Assembly (NCBI RefSeq): GCF_021728415.1
Contig: NZ_JAKKDV010000003.1
Location: 1 to 64,000 of the forward strand
Source: Flaviramulus multivorans
GTDB taxonomy: Bacteria > Bacteroidota > Bacteroidia > Flavobacteriales > Flavobacteriaceae
Direction: 5' to 3'
Length of the DNA: 64,000 bases
Positions within the stretch are counted from its first letter, which is position 1. Every line of letters begins with the position of its first letter. The notes below the pieces were generated by a model that made no database searches, was not told the DNA's origin, and worked only from the letters and a program-made list of their open reading frames with translations. This document shows positions 1 through 9,183 of this stretch, one piece after another. The position numbers and the translations under genes were made by a program.

Positions 1-1276
1 TGCAGTCCCACCATTACATAACTCAGGGATAGTAGCAGAAGCACTATCATTAGTAAGTACAGGTGAACATCCATTGGCAATAGCAAAGGCACTGGTTTGC
101 GCAGCCACCCAATTATTAAAGGCGGTATCAACTTCCGATTGATCTGCATAATCACAAGCATCCGAACTAGCGTTCACAGGTGCTGTGTATGTTATAGCCG
201 TAGGTGCTGTTACAGAGAAATCAGCAGATACATTAATAGTTTCACATAAATCAGTGATCGTCCAAGTTACTGTTGCAGTACCACCATTACATAACTCAGG
301 GATAGTAACAGAAGCACTATCATTGGTAAGTACAGGCGAACATCCATTAGCAATAGCAAAGGCACTGGTTTGCGCAGCCACCCAATTATTAAAGGCAGTA
401 TCAACTTCCGATTGGTCTGCATAATCACAAGCATCCGAACTAGCGTTCACAGGTGCTGTGTATGTTATAGCCGTAGGCGCTGTTACAGAGAAATCAGCAG
501 ATACATTAATAGTTTCACATAAATCAGTGATCGTCCAAGTTACTGTTGTAGTCCCACCATTACATAACTCAGGGATAGTAGCAGAAGCACTATCATTAGT
601 AAGTACAGGCGAACATCCATTAGCAATAGCAAAGGCACTGGTTTGCGCAGCCACCCAATTATTAAAGGCGGTATCAACTTCCGATTGATCTGCATAATCA
701 CAAGCATCCGAACTATCGTTCACAGGTGCTGTGTATGTTATAGCCGTAGGCGCTGTTACAGAGAAATCAGCAGATACATTAATAGTTTCACATAAATCAG
801 TGATCGTCCAAGTTACTGTTGCAGTCCCACCATTACATAACTCAGGGATAGTAGCAGAAGCACTATCATTGGTAAGTACAGGTGAACATCCATTGGCAAT
901 AGCAAAGGCACTGGTTTGCGCAGCCACCCAATTATTAAAAGCAGTATCCACTTCCGATTGGTCTGCATAATCACAAGCATCCGAACTAGCGTTCACAGGT
1001 GCTGTGTATGTTATAGCCGTAGGCGCTGTTACAGAGAAATCAGCAGATACATTAATAGTTTCACATAAATCAGTGATCGTCCAAGTTACTGTTGCAGTAC
1101 CACCGTTACATAACTCAGGGATAGTAGCAGAAGCACTATCGTTAGTTAAAACAGGTGAACATCCATTAGCAATAGCAAAGGCACTGGTTTGCGCAGCCAC
1201 CCAATTATTAAAGGCAGTATCGACTTCCGATTGGTCTGCATAATCACAAGCATCCGAACTAGCGTTCACAGGCGCT
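1..1276 (-). repeat. Type A tandem repeats: 273-bp (91-aa) units, four complete plus one partial
   Basis: Units occupy 1004-1276, 731-1003, 458-730 and 185-457, with a 184-bp partial at 1-184. The period is exactly 273 bp, so the frame is kept. Each unit encodes a four-cysteine beta-module (DACDY, NGCSP, ELCNGG, DLCET). Copies differ at only a handful of bases, for example Ala/Asp at 717-719 and Ser/Lys-type changes near 1145. This points to recent duplication or gene conversion. The array may continue past the window edge. Confidence 0.95.
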
Positions 1277-4200
1277 GTATAAGTTATAGCTTCAGTAGAA
1301 ACTGTAATAGTCTGAACTAAGTCAGTAGTTAAACCACCACAATCTGTAAGTGTGTACGTTCTTGTAACAATGTAAGGGTCTGCATTACAACCCGATCCAC
1401 CATTGTTGGTATCATTTACCGTAACTGTTACAGTACCACCACAATTGTCGGCTTCATCCGTAATATCATTAACATTAGCAGCAGGTACATCTGTGATACA
1501 CTGTAAATTAGTGATGTCAGCAGGTGCTGTTCCAGTAGGTGCTGTAGTATCTTGTACAGTAATAGTCTGAACTAAGTCAGTAGTTAAACCACCACAATCT
1601 GTAAGTGTGTACGTTCTTGTAACAATGTAAGGGTCTGCATTACAACCCGATCCACCATTGTTGGTATCATTTACCGTAACTGTTACAGTACCACCACAAT
1701 TGTCGGCTTCATCGGTAATATCATTAACATTAGCAGCAGGTACATCTGTGATACACTGTAAATTAGTGATGTCAACAGGTGCTGTTCCAGTAGGTGCTGT
1801 AGTATCTTGTACAGTAATAGTCTGAACTAAGTCAGTAGTTAAACCACCACAATCTGTAAGTGTGTACGTTCTTGTAACAATGTAAGGGTCTGCATTACAA
1901 CCCGATCCACCATTGTTGGTATCATTTACCGTAACTGTTACAGTACCACCACAATTGTCGGCTTCATCGGTAATATCATTAACATTAGCAGCAGGTACAT
2001 CTGTGATACACTGTAAATTAGTGATATCAGCAGGTGCTGTTCCAGTAGGTGCTGTAGTATCTTGTACAGTAATAGTCTGAACTAAGTCAGTAGTTAAACC
2101 ACTACAATCTGTAAGTGTGTACGTTCTTGTAACAATATAAGGGTCTGCATTACAACCCGATCCACCATTGTTGGTATCATTTACCGTAACTGTTACAGTA
2201 CCACCACAATTGTCGGCTTCATCGGTAATATCATTAATATTAGCAGCAGGTACATCTGTGATACACTGTAAATTAGTGATATCAGCAGGTGCTGTTCCAG
2301 TAGGTGCTATAGTGTCATCTATAGTGTAAGTATAAGTGTAAACAGAGCTGTTGCCGGCACAATCGGTGTAAGTGAAGGTGTATATTTTATAGCCTTCACA
2401 AACAGGGTCCGCATTTTCAGTGATTATAGGTGTTATATCATTTCCACAGGTATCAGTTACTACGGGTGCAGCTGGTTGTGTAGCCTGATTCAGACACTCC
2501 ACGGTACTACTGTCATTGGCAGGTACTATAGGAGCTGTAGAATTGATTATTGTTATAGTTTGTGTAAAATCACTAATAGTAACACCACAAGCATCCGTAA
2601 AGTTCCACGTATTTGTATAGGTACCAGTACTCGGGCATCCTGCATCAGGCACAAATGCTCCAGATGTTTTGGTTAAAGTTAAATTACATTTATTAGCAAC
2701 TGGCTCTAAAACTTGAGCATTATTTAACCCAGAAGTATCATTACATTCTAAGGTTCTATCTAAACTATTGGCTAAAGTTTGCCACGAAATTGTAGGTTGA
2801 TTAACATCAACAATTACTGGATCTTGAACTCCAACACCACAAGCATCTAAACTTGCAGAACTAGAAGTAGATTGTGCAGCTGGGTTTTGATCACCGTTAT
2901 ACGTTGCTTCCAATTGTAATTCAAATTGAAGGTCGCAACTAGTTTCTAAAAAATAGCATTCATCTTTAATTTGTAAGTCAAATTCAACACTTAAAGCAGG
3001 AGAACCTGCATCAGCGATACCATCCTCAATAAAAAATTCTAAAAGATTAGTAGTTGAATTATAATTATAAGTAACTCCAGACGGAAGAGGAGGAGAAATA
3101 GGTTCAACTAAACTTACTTGAGGAGGAAGTGTTGTTGAGATTTCTAAATTTACAGCATCATCATTACCTTTGTTTTCTATGGTAAAACCAGCACCTATTG
3201 TATCTCCTGGGTTTTTTGTGCCAGAAGGAGAGTCCAATGTTAGGTGAATAGGACTTAAGCTTGGAGACCACACGTCTACTGATAGACCTAACAAATACAA
3301 TCCGTAGGTTTCGGCATTTGATAAAAGTCTTATTGTTGCTGAAGTTTGATTATTACCCATTATAGTATTAAATGGGTTTGATAATTGGAAAACGGCGGCA
3401 TCAAAACCAAGCGTATTTGTACTTGCAGGGTTTCTATCTAAAAAATTTGCATTATCGATTGTTATTCTACTATTGAAAAAGTTAGTAGTTGGTCTAATTG
3501 GAGCTACTGTTGCCGTTGATAGGTCCACAAAAGCACTTGCTGTATTTTGTATTTGAAGTCTATCACCACCTAATCCTTGATCGCCTTCAAGAGCACCAAT
3601 AAGAATGTTTGCATTAACATTACCGGATGGGACCGTTTGGAAACCATTAAAATTAATATCGTAGCCACCAGTTCCATTAACAACATGACCATAGCCATCA
3701 AATATTGAAATATTTTTGAGCGGTAATAAAGGACTTTCATAAACAAAAACAATTTGCCATCCACCGGAAACACCAATAGTTGTACCATCATGCCCAACTA
3801 ATGATCCTATTTTACCTTCCACATTAGCGACTTGGTAAGTACCATAAGGACTAATACTGTTATCCACTAGGTTTGTGATTGAAGCTGTAATATCTTTAAC
3901 ACATATATAAGGGTCGTTACTAAAGTGACCATCATAAGGAGGTCCAATATGATCTTCTCTTCCTCTATATATAACTTCATCTGCAGTGTAAGTTGTATAA
4001 TCCGTTTCTGACGGTAACATTAGTTTTATATCATTATAATTCCAACTAGGTTGATTTTCTGAATTAGGATTATTACTATCGGGTTCTTTATCAGAAGCAG
4101 CCCAATATAAATATGCTTTTCTAATGGTTAAACAACCTGATGAAGGGGAAGGATTAGCAAAGTTTGCACTACTTGAATTAAAAGTGCTGCTACCTATACC

Positions 4201-4446
4201 GCTATTACCATCTATATCTACGTAAACCAGGTTTGATAAATTATGGTTGTTACTGCCACCTGTATAATTCCCTGTAGCTGTAGTAGAAATCATGTTATTG
4301 GCAATAATTGTAAAATCACCATTGACCGCCTCATTAAATCTAGGTGTGAAAGGTGTCTTTAACTGTGCATTCGCCAAAACACAAGTAAAAAGAAAAACCA
4401 CCAAAATAGCATTGTGGAGATTTATATATTTAGTAAAGATTTTCAT
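1..4446 (-). CDS. Giant secreted repeat protein, HYR/Ig-like domains, probable T9SS cargo (partial, C-terminus beyond window)
   Basis: One open frame runs from the ATG at 4446 to the left edge, 1482 codons with no stop seen in the stretches I translated. The N-terminus (MKIFTKYINL..., ending LANAQ) is a signal peptide of about 28 residues. Residues 30-400 hold a flavobacterial surface-protein region with the typical AYLYWAAS and GDRLQI motifs. About 400-510 looks like a DUF11-type beta-sandwich (SPGDTI/IENKGNDDAVN-like). From about 520 come cysteine-rich HYR/Ig-like modules, then four 85-aa units and at least four and a half 91-aa units. Proteins of this design normally end in a gliding-motility/T9SS sorting domain, which would lie outside the window (inference). 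It starts 42 bases after a small secreted protein gene and is probably co-transcribed with it. An adhesin or surface matrix role is likely but unproven. Confidence 0.88.
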   Translation of the reverse strand, partial: MKIFTKYINLHNAILVVFLFTCVLANAQLKTPFTPRFNEAVNGDFTIIANNMISTTATGNYTGGSNNHNLSNLVYVDIDGNSGIGSSTFNSSSANFANPSPSSGCLTIRKAYLYWAASDKEPDSNNPNSENQPSWNYNDIKLMLPSETDYTTYTADEVIYRGREDHIGPPYDGHFSNDPYICVKDITASITNLVDNSISPYGTYQVANVEGKIGSLVGHDGTTIGVSGGWQIVFVYESPLLPLKNISIFDGYGHVVNGTGGYDINFNGFQTVPSGNVNANILIGALEGDQGLGGDRLQIQNTASAFVDLSTATVAPIRPTTNFFNSRITIDNANFLDRNPASTNTLGFDAAVFQLSNPFNTIMGNNQTSATIRLLSNAETYGLYLLGLSVDVWSPSLSPIHLTLDSPSGTKNPGDTIGAGFTIENKGNDDAVNLEISTTLPPQVSLVEPISPPLPSGVTYNYNSTTNLLEFFIEDGIADAGSPALSVEFDLQIKDECYFLETSCDLQFELQLEATYNGDQNPAAQSTSSSASLDACGVGVQDPVIVDVNQPTISWQTLANSLDRTLECNDTSGLNNAQVLEPVANKCNLTLTKTSGAFVPDAGCPSTGTYTNTWNFTDACGVTISDFTQTITIINSTAPIVPANDSSTVECLNQATQPAAPVVTDTCGNDITPIITENADPVCEGYKIYTFTYTDCAGNSSVYTYTYTIDDTIAPTGTAPADITNLQCITDVPAANINDITDEADNCGGTVTVTVNDTNNGGSGCNADPYIVTRTYTLTDCSGLTTDLVQTITVQDTTAPTGTAPADITNLQCITDVPAANVNDITDEADNCGGTVTVTVNDTNNGGSGCNADPYIVTRTYTLTDCGGLTTDLVQTITVQDTTAPTGTAPVDITNLQCITDVPAANVNDITDEADNCGGTVTVTVNDTNNGGSGCNADPYIVTRTYTLTDCGGLTTDLVQTITVQDTTAPTGTAPADITNLQCITDVPAANVNDITDEADNCGGTVTVTVNDTNNGGSGCNADPYIVTRTYTLTDCGGLTTDLVQTITVSTEAITYTAPVNASSDACDYADQSEVDTAFNNWVAAQTSAFAIANGCSPVLTNDSASATIPELCNGGTATVTWTITDLCETINVSADFSVTAPTAITYTAPVNASSDACDYADQSEVDTAFNNWVAAQTSAFAIANGCSPVLTNDSASATIPELCNGGTATVTWTITDLCETINVSADFSVTAPTAITYTAPVNDSSDACDYADQSEVDTAFNNWVAAQTSAFAIANGCSPVLTNDSASATIPELCNGGTTTVTWTITDLCETINVSADFSVTAPTAITYTAPVNASSDACDYADQSEVDTAFNNWVAAQTSAFAIANGCSPVLTNDSASVTIPELCNGGTATVTWTITDLCETINVSADFSVTAPTAITYTAPVNASSDACDYADQSEVDTAFNNWVAAQTSAFAIANGCSPVLTNDSASATIPELCNGGTA
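1304..2323 (-). repeat. Type B tandem repeats: four 255-bp (85-aa) units
   Basis: Units lie at 1304-1558, 1559-1813, 1814-2068 and 2069-2323, with an exact 255-bp period. Each encodes an HYR-like module that begins after DTTAPTGTAPADIT and holds four cysteines (LQCITD, DNCGG, SGCNAD, TDCGG). The copy at 2069-2323 has Ser instead of Gly after the last cysteine. In the protein these units precede the type A units. Confidence 0.95.
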
Positions 4447-4488
4447 AAGCCTTTAATTAACTAATTAATATTTTTTAATAAAATCAAT

Positions 4489-5037
4489 TTACTCTCCAGA
4501 AATAGTTGGGTCTGGATTATAAGATCTTATTACTACATATTTTTTAATATTCTGATTAGCACGAGAAATAGATGTAACTATTTTGTTACAATTCCAATTA
4601 TTTACTTCGGCATTTATTTGTCTAGTAGTTTTTACATAAAATTCAATGACTTCATTTGATGACAAAGTAATCTCCTCAAATTTTGTGTTAGAGTTTTTTG
4701 TATAAAAATCTATAGATAAATCGTTACTATTTTTTTTATTTGAATTCCCATTACCCGCATTTTCAACCTTACCATTTTTATTTTCAATAATATTGTTGTA
4801 ATTGTCATCACAACTAATTGCATAGCTTGACAGTTTGAAAGTCTGACTATTTGCTGAATTATTTTTAACCTTTAATAAATGATAATGTTCTAAATTACCA
4901 TCTGGTTGATCACTATAATTTATTATATCTAATTCAAATGTATTATCAACTCTTTTGTCATGTTGAGCCAAAGAAAATTGAGCAAAAAAGCAAGTTATTA
5001 TAAAAGTGTATAATATTGCAACAGGTTTAGTTTTCAT
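4489..5037 (-). CDS. Small secreted protein of unknown function
   Basis: This 182-aa protein begins with a signal peptide (MKTKPVAILYTFIITCFFAQ, cleavage near SLAQ-H). The rest is polar and asparagine-rich, with an acidic and Asn/Lys-rich middle and two cysteines. I do not recognise a family. The only clear hint is position: it is the first gene of a probable two-gene unit, 42 bases upstream of the giant repeat protein. It could be an accessory factor for that protein's folding, export or anchoring, which is inference. It is not a PorP/SprF-type barrel, the more usual partner of such giants, because it is too short and lacks the barrel pattern. Confidence 0.8.
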   Translation of the reverse strand: MKTKPVAILYTFIITCFFAQFSLAQHDKRVDNTFELDIINYSDQPDGNLEHYHLLKVKNNSANSQTFKLSSYAISCDDNYNNIIENKNGKVENAGNGNSNKKNSNDLSIDFYTKNSNTKFEEITLSSNEVIEFYVKTTRQINAEVNNWNCNKIVTSISRANQNIKKYVVIRSYNPDPTISGE

Positions 5038-5154
5038 GTTTACTAAATTTTTATTTATAACAATAACTATGTTTAGTATTTAAATTAAATACCAAACATT
5101 TTAATAATTAAAACAGTTAAAACGTTTTTTGAGGGAAAAAAAAAGAGGGAGTTA

Positions 5155-5169
5155 CATTGTATAACAATG
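5155..5169. promoter_or_regulatory. Perfect inverted repeat in the 456-bp divergent intergenic region
   Basis: CATTGT-ATA-ACAATG lies about 118 bp upstream of the small secreted protein start, in the gap 5038-5493 between that gene and the sixA-like gene. It is the best short palindrome in the gap and could be an operator. It could also arise by chance in AT-rich DNA. I see no gene or RNA in this gap. Confidence 0.3.
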
Positions 5170-5440
5170 GAGTAATTGAGAGCAATATTTCGATTTAGGG
5201 TCATATTTTCAAATTTTTGTAGGTAGAGCAAAAGAAATCATACTGTTTCGGTTGTTCAAAAATATATGGCAAATCACCCATATATTCGATTAAAAGCTTT
5301 TGTGTATCCTTTTACCGATATAAAAAGTTTTTTAGCGAACACGGTATAACCACTCATTGTAACTAATTTTCCATTTTTAAATTAACTCTATTTTTTATTT
5401 CCCAGTTTTACATTAAATTTATAAAGCAAATTAATTGAAT

Positions 5441-5488
5441 TTTATCGAGAAAAACAACTTTTAATCGATATTATTTGCATTTAATCGA
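5441..5488 (+). promoter_or_regulatory. Three direct TT(A/T)ATCGA repeats spaced exactly 20 bp
   Basis: TTTATCGA starts at 5441 and TTAATCGA starts at 5461 and 5481. The last copy ends 5 bases before the ATG at 5494. An inverted copy (TCGATTAA) is at 5286-5293. Twenty-base spacing puts the sites on the same DNA face. This is what one expects of an array bound by a regulator overlapping the promoter and leader of the sixA-like gene. Confidence 0.45.
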
Positions 5489-5493
5489 GTAAT

Positions 5494-5979
5494 ATGAAAA
5501 ATATAATAATAGTACGACACGCCAAATCTTCATGGGAATTTAATGTGTCTGATCATGAAAGACCGTTAAAAAGCAGAGGTGTAAATGACGCTAATTTAGT
5601 TTCAAAAGCTTTTAAAGAAAGTAACACTGCTATTGATCTTGTTATTTCAAGCGACGCTGTAAGAGCCAGAACTACAGCTGATATTTTTGTTAATACCTTG
5701 AAAATCAGTGATTATATGGTTAGTCTAAACCATGATTTATATGATTTTTCGGGAAATGATTTAATTAATGTTATTAAGTCTGTCAGGAATTCCGTAAACA
5801 ATCTCATGCTGTTTGGACATAATCATGCCATTACATATTTTGTAAACAGCTTTGGAGATTTATATATAGATAATGTTCCTACATGTGGTCTCGTTGCATT
5901 GCAATTTGATATTGAAAATTGGAGTGACTTACGCAAAGGCAAAACAATAAAGACTATTTTCCCAAGAGATTTGAAATAG
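5494..5979 (+). CDS. SixA-like phosphohistidine phosphatase (histidine phosphatase superfamily)
   Basis: The 161-aa protein has the RHG-type catalytic motif VRHAKSSW at residues 7-14, with the nucleophile at His9. It has the SSDAVRARTTA arginine segment near 52-62 and the second catalytic histidine in LFGHNH at about 107-111. The size and lack of signal peptide fit the SixA branch, cytoplasmic enzymes that remove phosphate from phosphohistidine proteins. The natural substrate here is unknown. It lies 133 bp upstream of ppk1 on the same strand, but ppk1 has its own promoter element. Three 20-bp-spaced repeats sit directly in front of it. Confidence 0.88.
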   Translation: MKNIIIVRHAKSSWEFNVSDHERPLKSRGVNDANLVSKAFKESNTAIDLVISSDAVRARTTADIFVNTLKISDYMVSLNHDLYDFSGNDLINVIKSVRNSVNNLMLFGHNHAITYFVNSFGDLYIDNVPTCGLVALQFDIENWSDLRKGKTIKTIFPRDLK

Positions 5980-6080
5980 TTTATTCATTTTTATATCATA
6001 AACATTTAAATAAGCGGTATAACTTTTACATATTGCAAATTACTTGGCACCTTCTACTTAATAATTAATCTTAAAAAGAA

Positions 6081-6088
6081 TATATTTG
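6081..6088 (+). promoter_or_regulatory. Bacteroidota -7 promoter element for ppk1-ppx
   Basis: TATATTTG matches the TAnnTTTG consensus exactly. It ends 24 bases before the ATG at 6113. It overlaps the TTG of an upstream in-frame start at 6086, which argues that 6113 is the true start. No convincing -33 TTG is seen at the expected distance. Confidence 0.55.
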
Positions 6089-6112
6089 TACGTATATATA
6101 ATTTACTTTTTA

Positions 6113-8176
6113 ATGATAAAAACTGAAACGGCGAACAATACTTATGTTAACAGAGAAATTAGTTGGTTACAATTTAATGCTAGGGTCTTGCAAGAGGCGT
6201 CAGACGAGACAGTTCCTCTAATTGAACGACTTCGCTTTTTAGGTATATTTTCTAATAATTTAGATGAGTTTTTTAAAGTACGTTACGCCACCGTAAAACG
6301 TATTGTTGAAGCTGGAAAGGGAGGAAAAAGTGAATTAGGTGGAATAAGAGCAAAAGAACTACTTGAAATTATTACTCAAATAGTTATTAAACAGCAAAGT
6401 GAGAGTTTAGATATTCTTGAAACTATTCAAAAACGACTTGAAGAGGAAAATATTTATATAATTGATGAAACCGAGATTAATGGTTTACAACATGATTTTA
6501 TAAAAAATTATTTTTTAAGAATAGTAAGTCCAGCGTTAGTAACCATTATTCTTAATGATTCTGTGGTGTTACCCAATTTAAAAGACAGTGCTGCATATTT
6601 AGCTGTACGCATGGTAATGCCAGAAGATAAAAAACAATTTGCTTTAATAGAAATTCCTAAATCTATTGATCGATTTATTGAATTACCAAATCAAGAAGAT
6701 AAAAGCTTTATCATAATTATTGATGACTTGCTGCGTCATTGTTTAAGTGACATCTTTAATATTTTCGATTATAAATCTATTTCTGCTCATATGATTAAAA
6801 TAACTCGAGATGGAGAGTTAGATTTTGAAAGTGATTTGAGTAAAAGTTTTATTGAGAAAATATCTGATAGTGTTAAGCACAGGCAGGTTGGAGAGCCAGT
6901 AAGGTTTGTTTATGATAAAAACTTACATAAGGAGACACTTGAGTTTTTAATGACTAAAATGGGCATTGATAATACCGATAGTATTATTCCTGGAGGGAGA
7001 TATCACAACCGAAGAGATTATATGGGTTTTCCTAGTTTAGGAAGAACAGATTTGTTATATGAAAAAATAGAAGCTCTACCAATCAAAGGACTTAGTTTGC
7101 AGGATAGCATATTTGAAGCTATATCAAAAAAGGACTATTTACTTCATGCACCGTATCAAACGTTTTCATACATAGTAAAGTTTTTAAGAGAGGCAGCTCT
7201 TGATCCTAGCGTAAAAGCAATAAAAATTACAATCTACAGGCTTGCTGAAATTTCTCATATAGCAAGTTCCTTAATAAATGCGGCCATTAATGGAAAATCT
7301 GTAACAGTTTCAATTGAACTTCAGGCACGATTTGACGAGGAAGCCAATATTAATTATGCTCAACAAATGGAAGATGAAGGTATAAATTTAATTTTTGGAG
7401 TTGCAGGATTAAAAGTGCACAGTAAAATGTGTATTATTGAAAGGGAAGAAGGTAAAAAATTAAAGCGCTATGGATTTATAAGTACTGGTAATTTCAACGA
7501 ATCTACCGCTAAAATATATACTGATTATACCTTGTTTACTTCCAATCAAAAAATACTGAAGGACGTCATGAAAATATTTAGTTTTTTCGAGACTAACTAT
7601 AAAATATTCAGGTATAAACATCTTATCGTATCTCCTCATTATACACAAAAGGCCATTTTTAAATTAATCGATAACGAAATTGATAAGGTAAAAAATGGCG
7701 AAAAAGGTTTAATAAGATTAAAAATGAACAGTTTGTCTAGTTACTTAATGGTAGATAAGCTATATGAAGCGAGTAGAGCAGGAGTTAAAATTCAAATGAT
7801 TGTTAGAGGAATTTGCTGTTTAATTCCTGGTGTAAAAGGAATGAGCGAAAATATTGAAGTTATTAGTGTGGTAGACAAGTTTTTAGAACATTCTAGAGTT
7901 TATATTTTTGGTAATGGAGAAGACTCAAAGCTTTATATATCATCTGCCGATTGGATGACCAGAAATATTGAGAATAGAGTAGAGGTTAGCTGTCCAATTT
8001 ATGACGCCGATGTTAAAAAAGAAATTATAGATACGTTTAATATTAGTTGGAGTGATAATGTTAAAGCTAGATTATTAAATGATTCGCAAGAAAATGTATA
8101 TAGGATAAACGATAAAGAGAAAGTGAGATCTCAATTCGCTATGTATGATTATTATTTAAAAAAACTAGAAAACTAG
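6113..8176 (+). CDS. ppk1: Polyphosphate kinase 1
   Basis: The 687-aa enzyme reversibly transfers the terminal phosphate of ATP to polyphosphate. The N-terminal domain carries NREISWLQFNARVLQEA, the usual PPK1 opening. The two conserved histidine segments are present: GLKVHSKMCII (autophosphorylation site) and FLEHSRVYIFGNG. Length is normal for the family. I chose the ATG at 6113 over the in-frame TTG at 6086 because the -7 element covers the TTG and the extra residues (YVYIIYFL) are atypical. The ppx gene follows after one base, forming the classic ppk-ppx pair. Confidence 0.97.
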   Translation: MIKTETANNTYVNREISWLQFNARVLQEASDETVPLIERLRFLGIFSNNLDEFFKVRYATVKRIVEAGKGGKSELGGIRAKELLEIITQIVIKQQSESLDILETIQKRLEEENIYIIDETEINGLQHDFIKNYFLRIVSPALVTIILNDSVVLPNLKDSAAYLAVRMVMPEDKKQFALIEIPKSIDRFIELPNQEDKSFIIIIDDLLRHCLSDIFNIFDYKSISAHMIKITRDGELDFESDLSKSFIEKISDSVKHRQVGEPVRFVYDKNLHKETLEFLMTKMGIDNTDSIIPGGRYHNRRDYMGFPSLGRTDLLYEKIEALPIKGLSLQDSIFEAISKKDYLLHAPYQTFSYIVKFLREAALDPSVKAIKITIYRLAEISHIASSLINAAINGKSVTVSIELQARFDEEANINYAQQMEDEGINLIFGVAGLKVHSKMCIIEREEGKKLKRYGFISTGNFNESTAKIYTDYTLFTSNQKILKDVMKIFSFFETNYKIFRYKHLIVSPHYTQKAIFKLIDNEIDKVKNGEKGLIRLKMNSLSSYLMVDKLYEASRAGVKIQMIVRGICCLIPGVKGMSENIEVISVVDKFLEHSRVYIFGNGEDSKLYISSADWMTRNIENRVEVSCPIYDADVKKEIIDTFNISWSDNVKARLLNDSQENVYRINDKEKVRSQFAMYDYYLKKLEN

Positions 8177-8177
8177 A

Positions 8178-9083
8178 ATGCTTTCAATTAAAAAATACGC
8201 TGCCATCGATATTGGTTCAAATGCTGTAAGACTACTTATTTCAAATATTATAGAACAAAAAGGAAAACCAGTTCAGTTTAAAAAAAATTCGTTGGTTCGA
8301 GTTCCAATTCGTTTAGGAGCCGATGTATTTATAAAGAATAGAATTTCTAAAGAAAACACACAAAGAATAGTGGATACAATGCTTGCTTTTAAATTGCTTA
8401 TGAAGTCTCATAAAGTAGTTAAGTATAAAGCTTGTGCTACATCAGCCATGAGAGAATCGAGTAATGGCAAACAAGTTGTTGATTTAGTGTTAGAAAAATG
8501 TAACATCAGTATTGATGTTATTGAAGGGGAAGAAGAAGCGGCTATAATTGCAGCAACGGATTTAAATAAGTTCATTGATAATAATAAAACCTATTTGTAT
8601 GTGGATGTAGGTGGTGGCAGTACAGAGTTTACTATAATCGATCAGGGCAATCAAATAGCATCAAAATCCTTTAAAATTGGTACGGTAAGACTGCTTAATG
8701 ACATGGTTTCAAAAGAATCCTGGTTAGAGTTAGAGCAATGGATAAGAAAAAGCACAGAATCATATGCTAAAATTGATGTTCTTGGTTCTGGTGGGAACAT
8801 AAATAAGATATTTAAAATATCAGGAAAAGCTATGGGAAAACCACTGTCTTACTTCTATATGACCTCTTATTACAACATGCTTCAAACCTATTCATACGAA
8901 GAGCGTATTACAGAATTAGATTTAAATCAAGATAGAGCAGATGTTATAATTCCTGCCATGAGAATTTACCTTTCATCCATGAAGTGGAGTGGAGCAAAAA
9001 ACATTTATGTCCCTAAAATTGGATTAGCAGACGGTATCATAAAAAGTATTTATTATGACACGGTTTCTAGCAATACACAGTAA
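8178..9083 (+). CDS. ppx: Exopolyphosphatase, Ppx/GppA family
   Basis: The 301-aa protein has the ASKHA-type phosphate loops AIDIGSNAVRLLIS (about residues 9-22) and YVDVGGGSTEF (about 139-149), plus EGEEEAAI between them. It contains only the Ppx/GppA core domain. It lacks the C-terminal extension of the 500-residue enterobacterial enzymes, as is usual in Bacteroidota. It should release phosphate from polyphosphate or hydrolyse pppGpp; sequence alone does not decide between these. It starts one base after the ppk1 stop, so the two are co-transcribed and probably translationally coupled. Confidence 0.93.
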   Translation: MLSIKKYAAIDIGSNAVRLLISNIIEQKGKPVQFKKNSLVRVPIRLGADVFIKNRISKENTQRIVDTMLAFKLLMKSHKVVKYKACATSAMRESSNGKQVVDLVLEKCNISIDVIEGEEEAAIIAATDLNKFIDNNKTYLYVDVGGGSTEFTIIDQGNQIASKSFKIGTVRLLNDMVSKESWLELEQWIRKSTESYAKIDVLGSGGNINKIFKISGKAMGKPLSYFYMTSYYNMLQTYSYEERITELDLNQDRADVIIPAMRIYLSSMKWSGAKNIYVPKIGLADGIIKSIYYDTVSSNTQ

Positions 9084-9107
9084 AATTTTGCACTTTACCT
9101 TTAATAA

Positions 9108-9139
9108 TTGCACAGTTTTAATATTATAATATATCTTCG
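9108..9139 (+). promoter_or_regulatory. Probable promoter of the PorT-like gene
   Basis: A -33 TTG at 9108-9110 is followed after 21 bases by TATCTTCG (9132-9139), one mismatch from TAnnTTTG. The leader to the ATG at 9184 would be about 38 bases. Confidence 0.45.
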
Positions 9140-9183
9140 TGCATATATAATTTATAGAAATTATAACCCAAACCTATGTTATT

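Noticed and set aside
185-1243. Four plus-strand ORFs of 76-79 codons with the same sequence
   Set aside because: They are antisense shadows of the 273-bp repeat units of the giant minus-strand gene; their identity comes only from the repeats.
1-2323. Regular repeats that could suggest a CRISPR array
   Set aside because: Units are 255 or 273 bp, lie head to tail without spacers and keep an open reading frame.
6086-6112. Longer ppk1 start at TTG
   Set aside because: The TTG is part of the exact -7 promoter element at 6081-6088, and the added residues do not fit the family.
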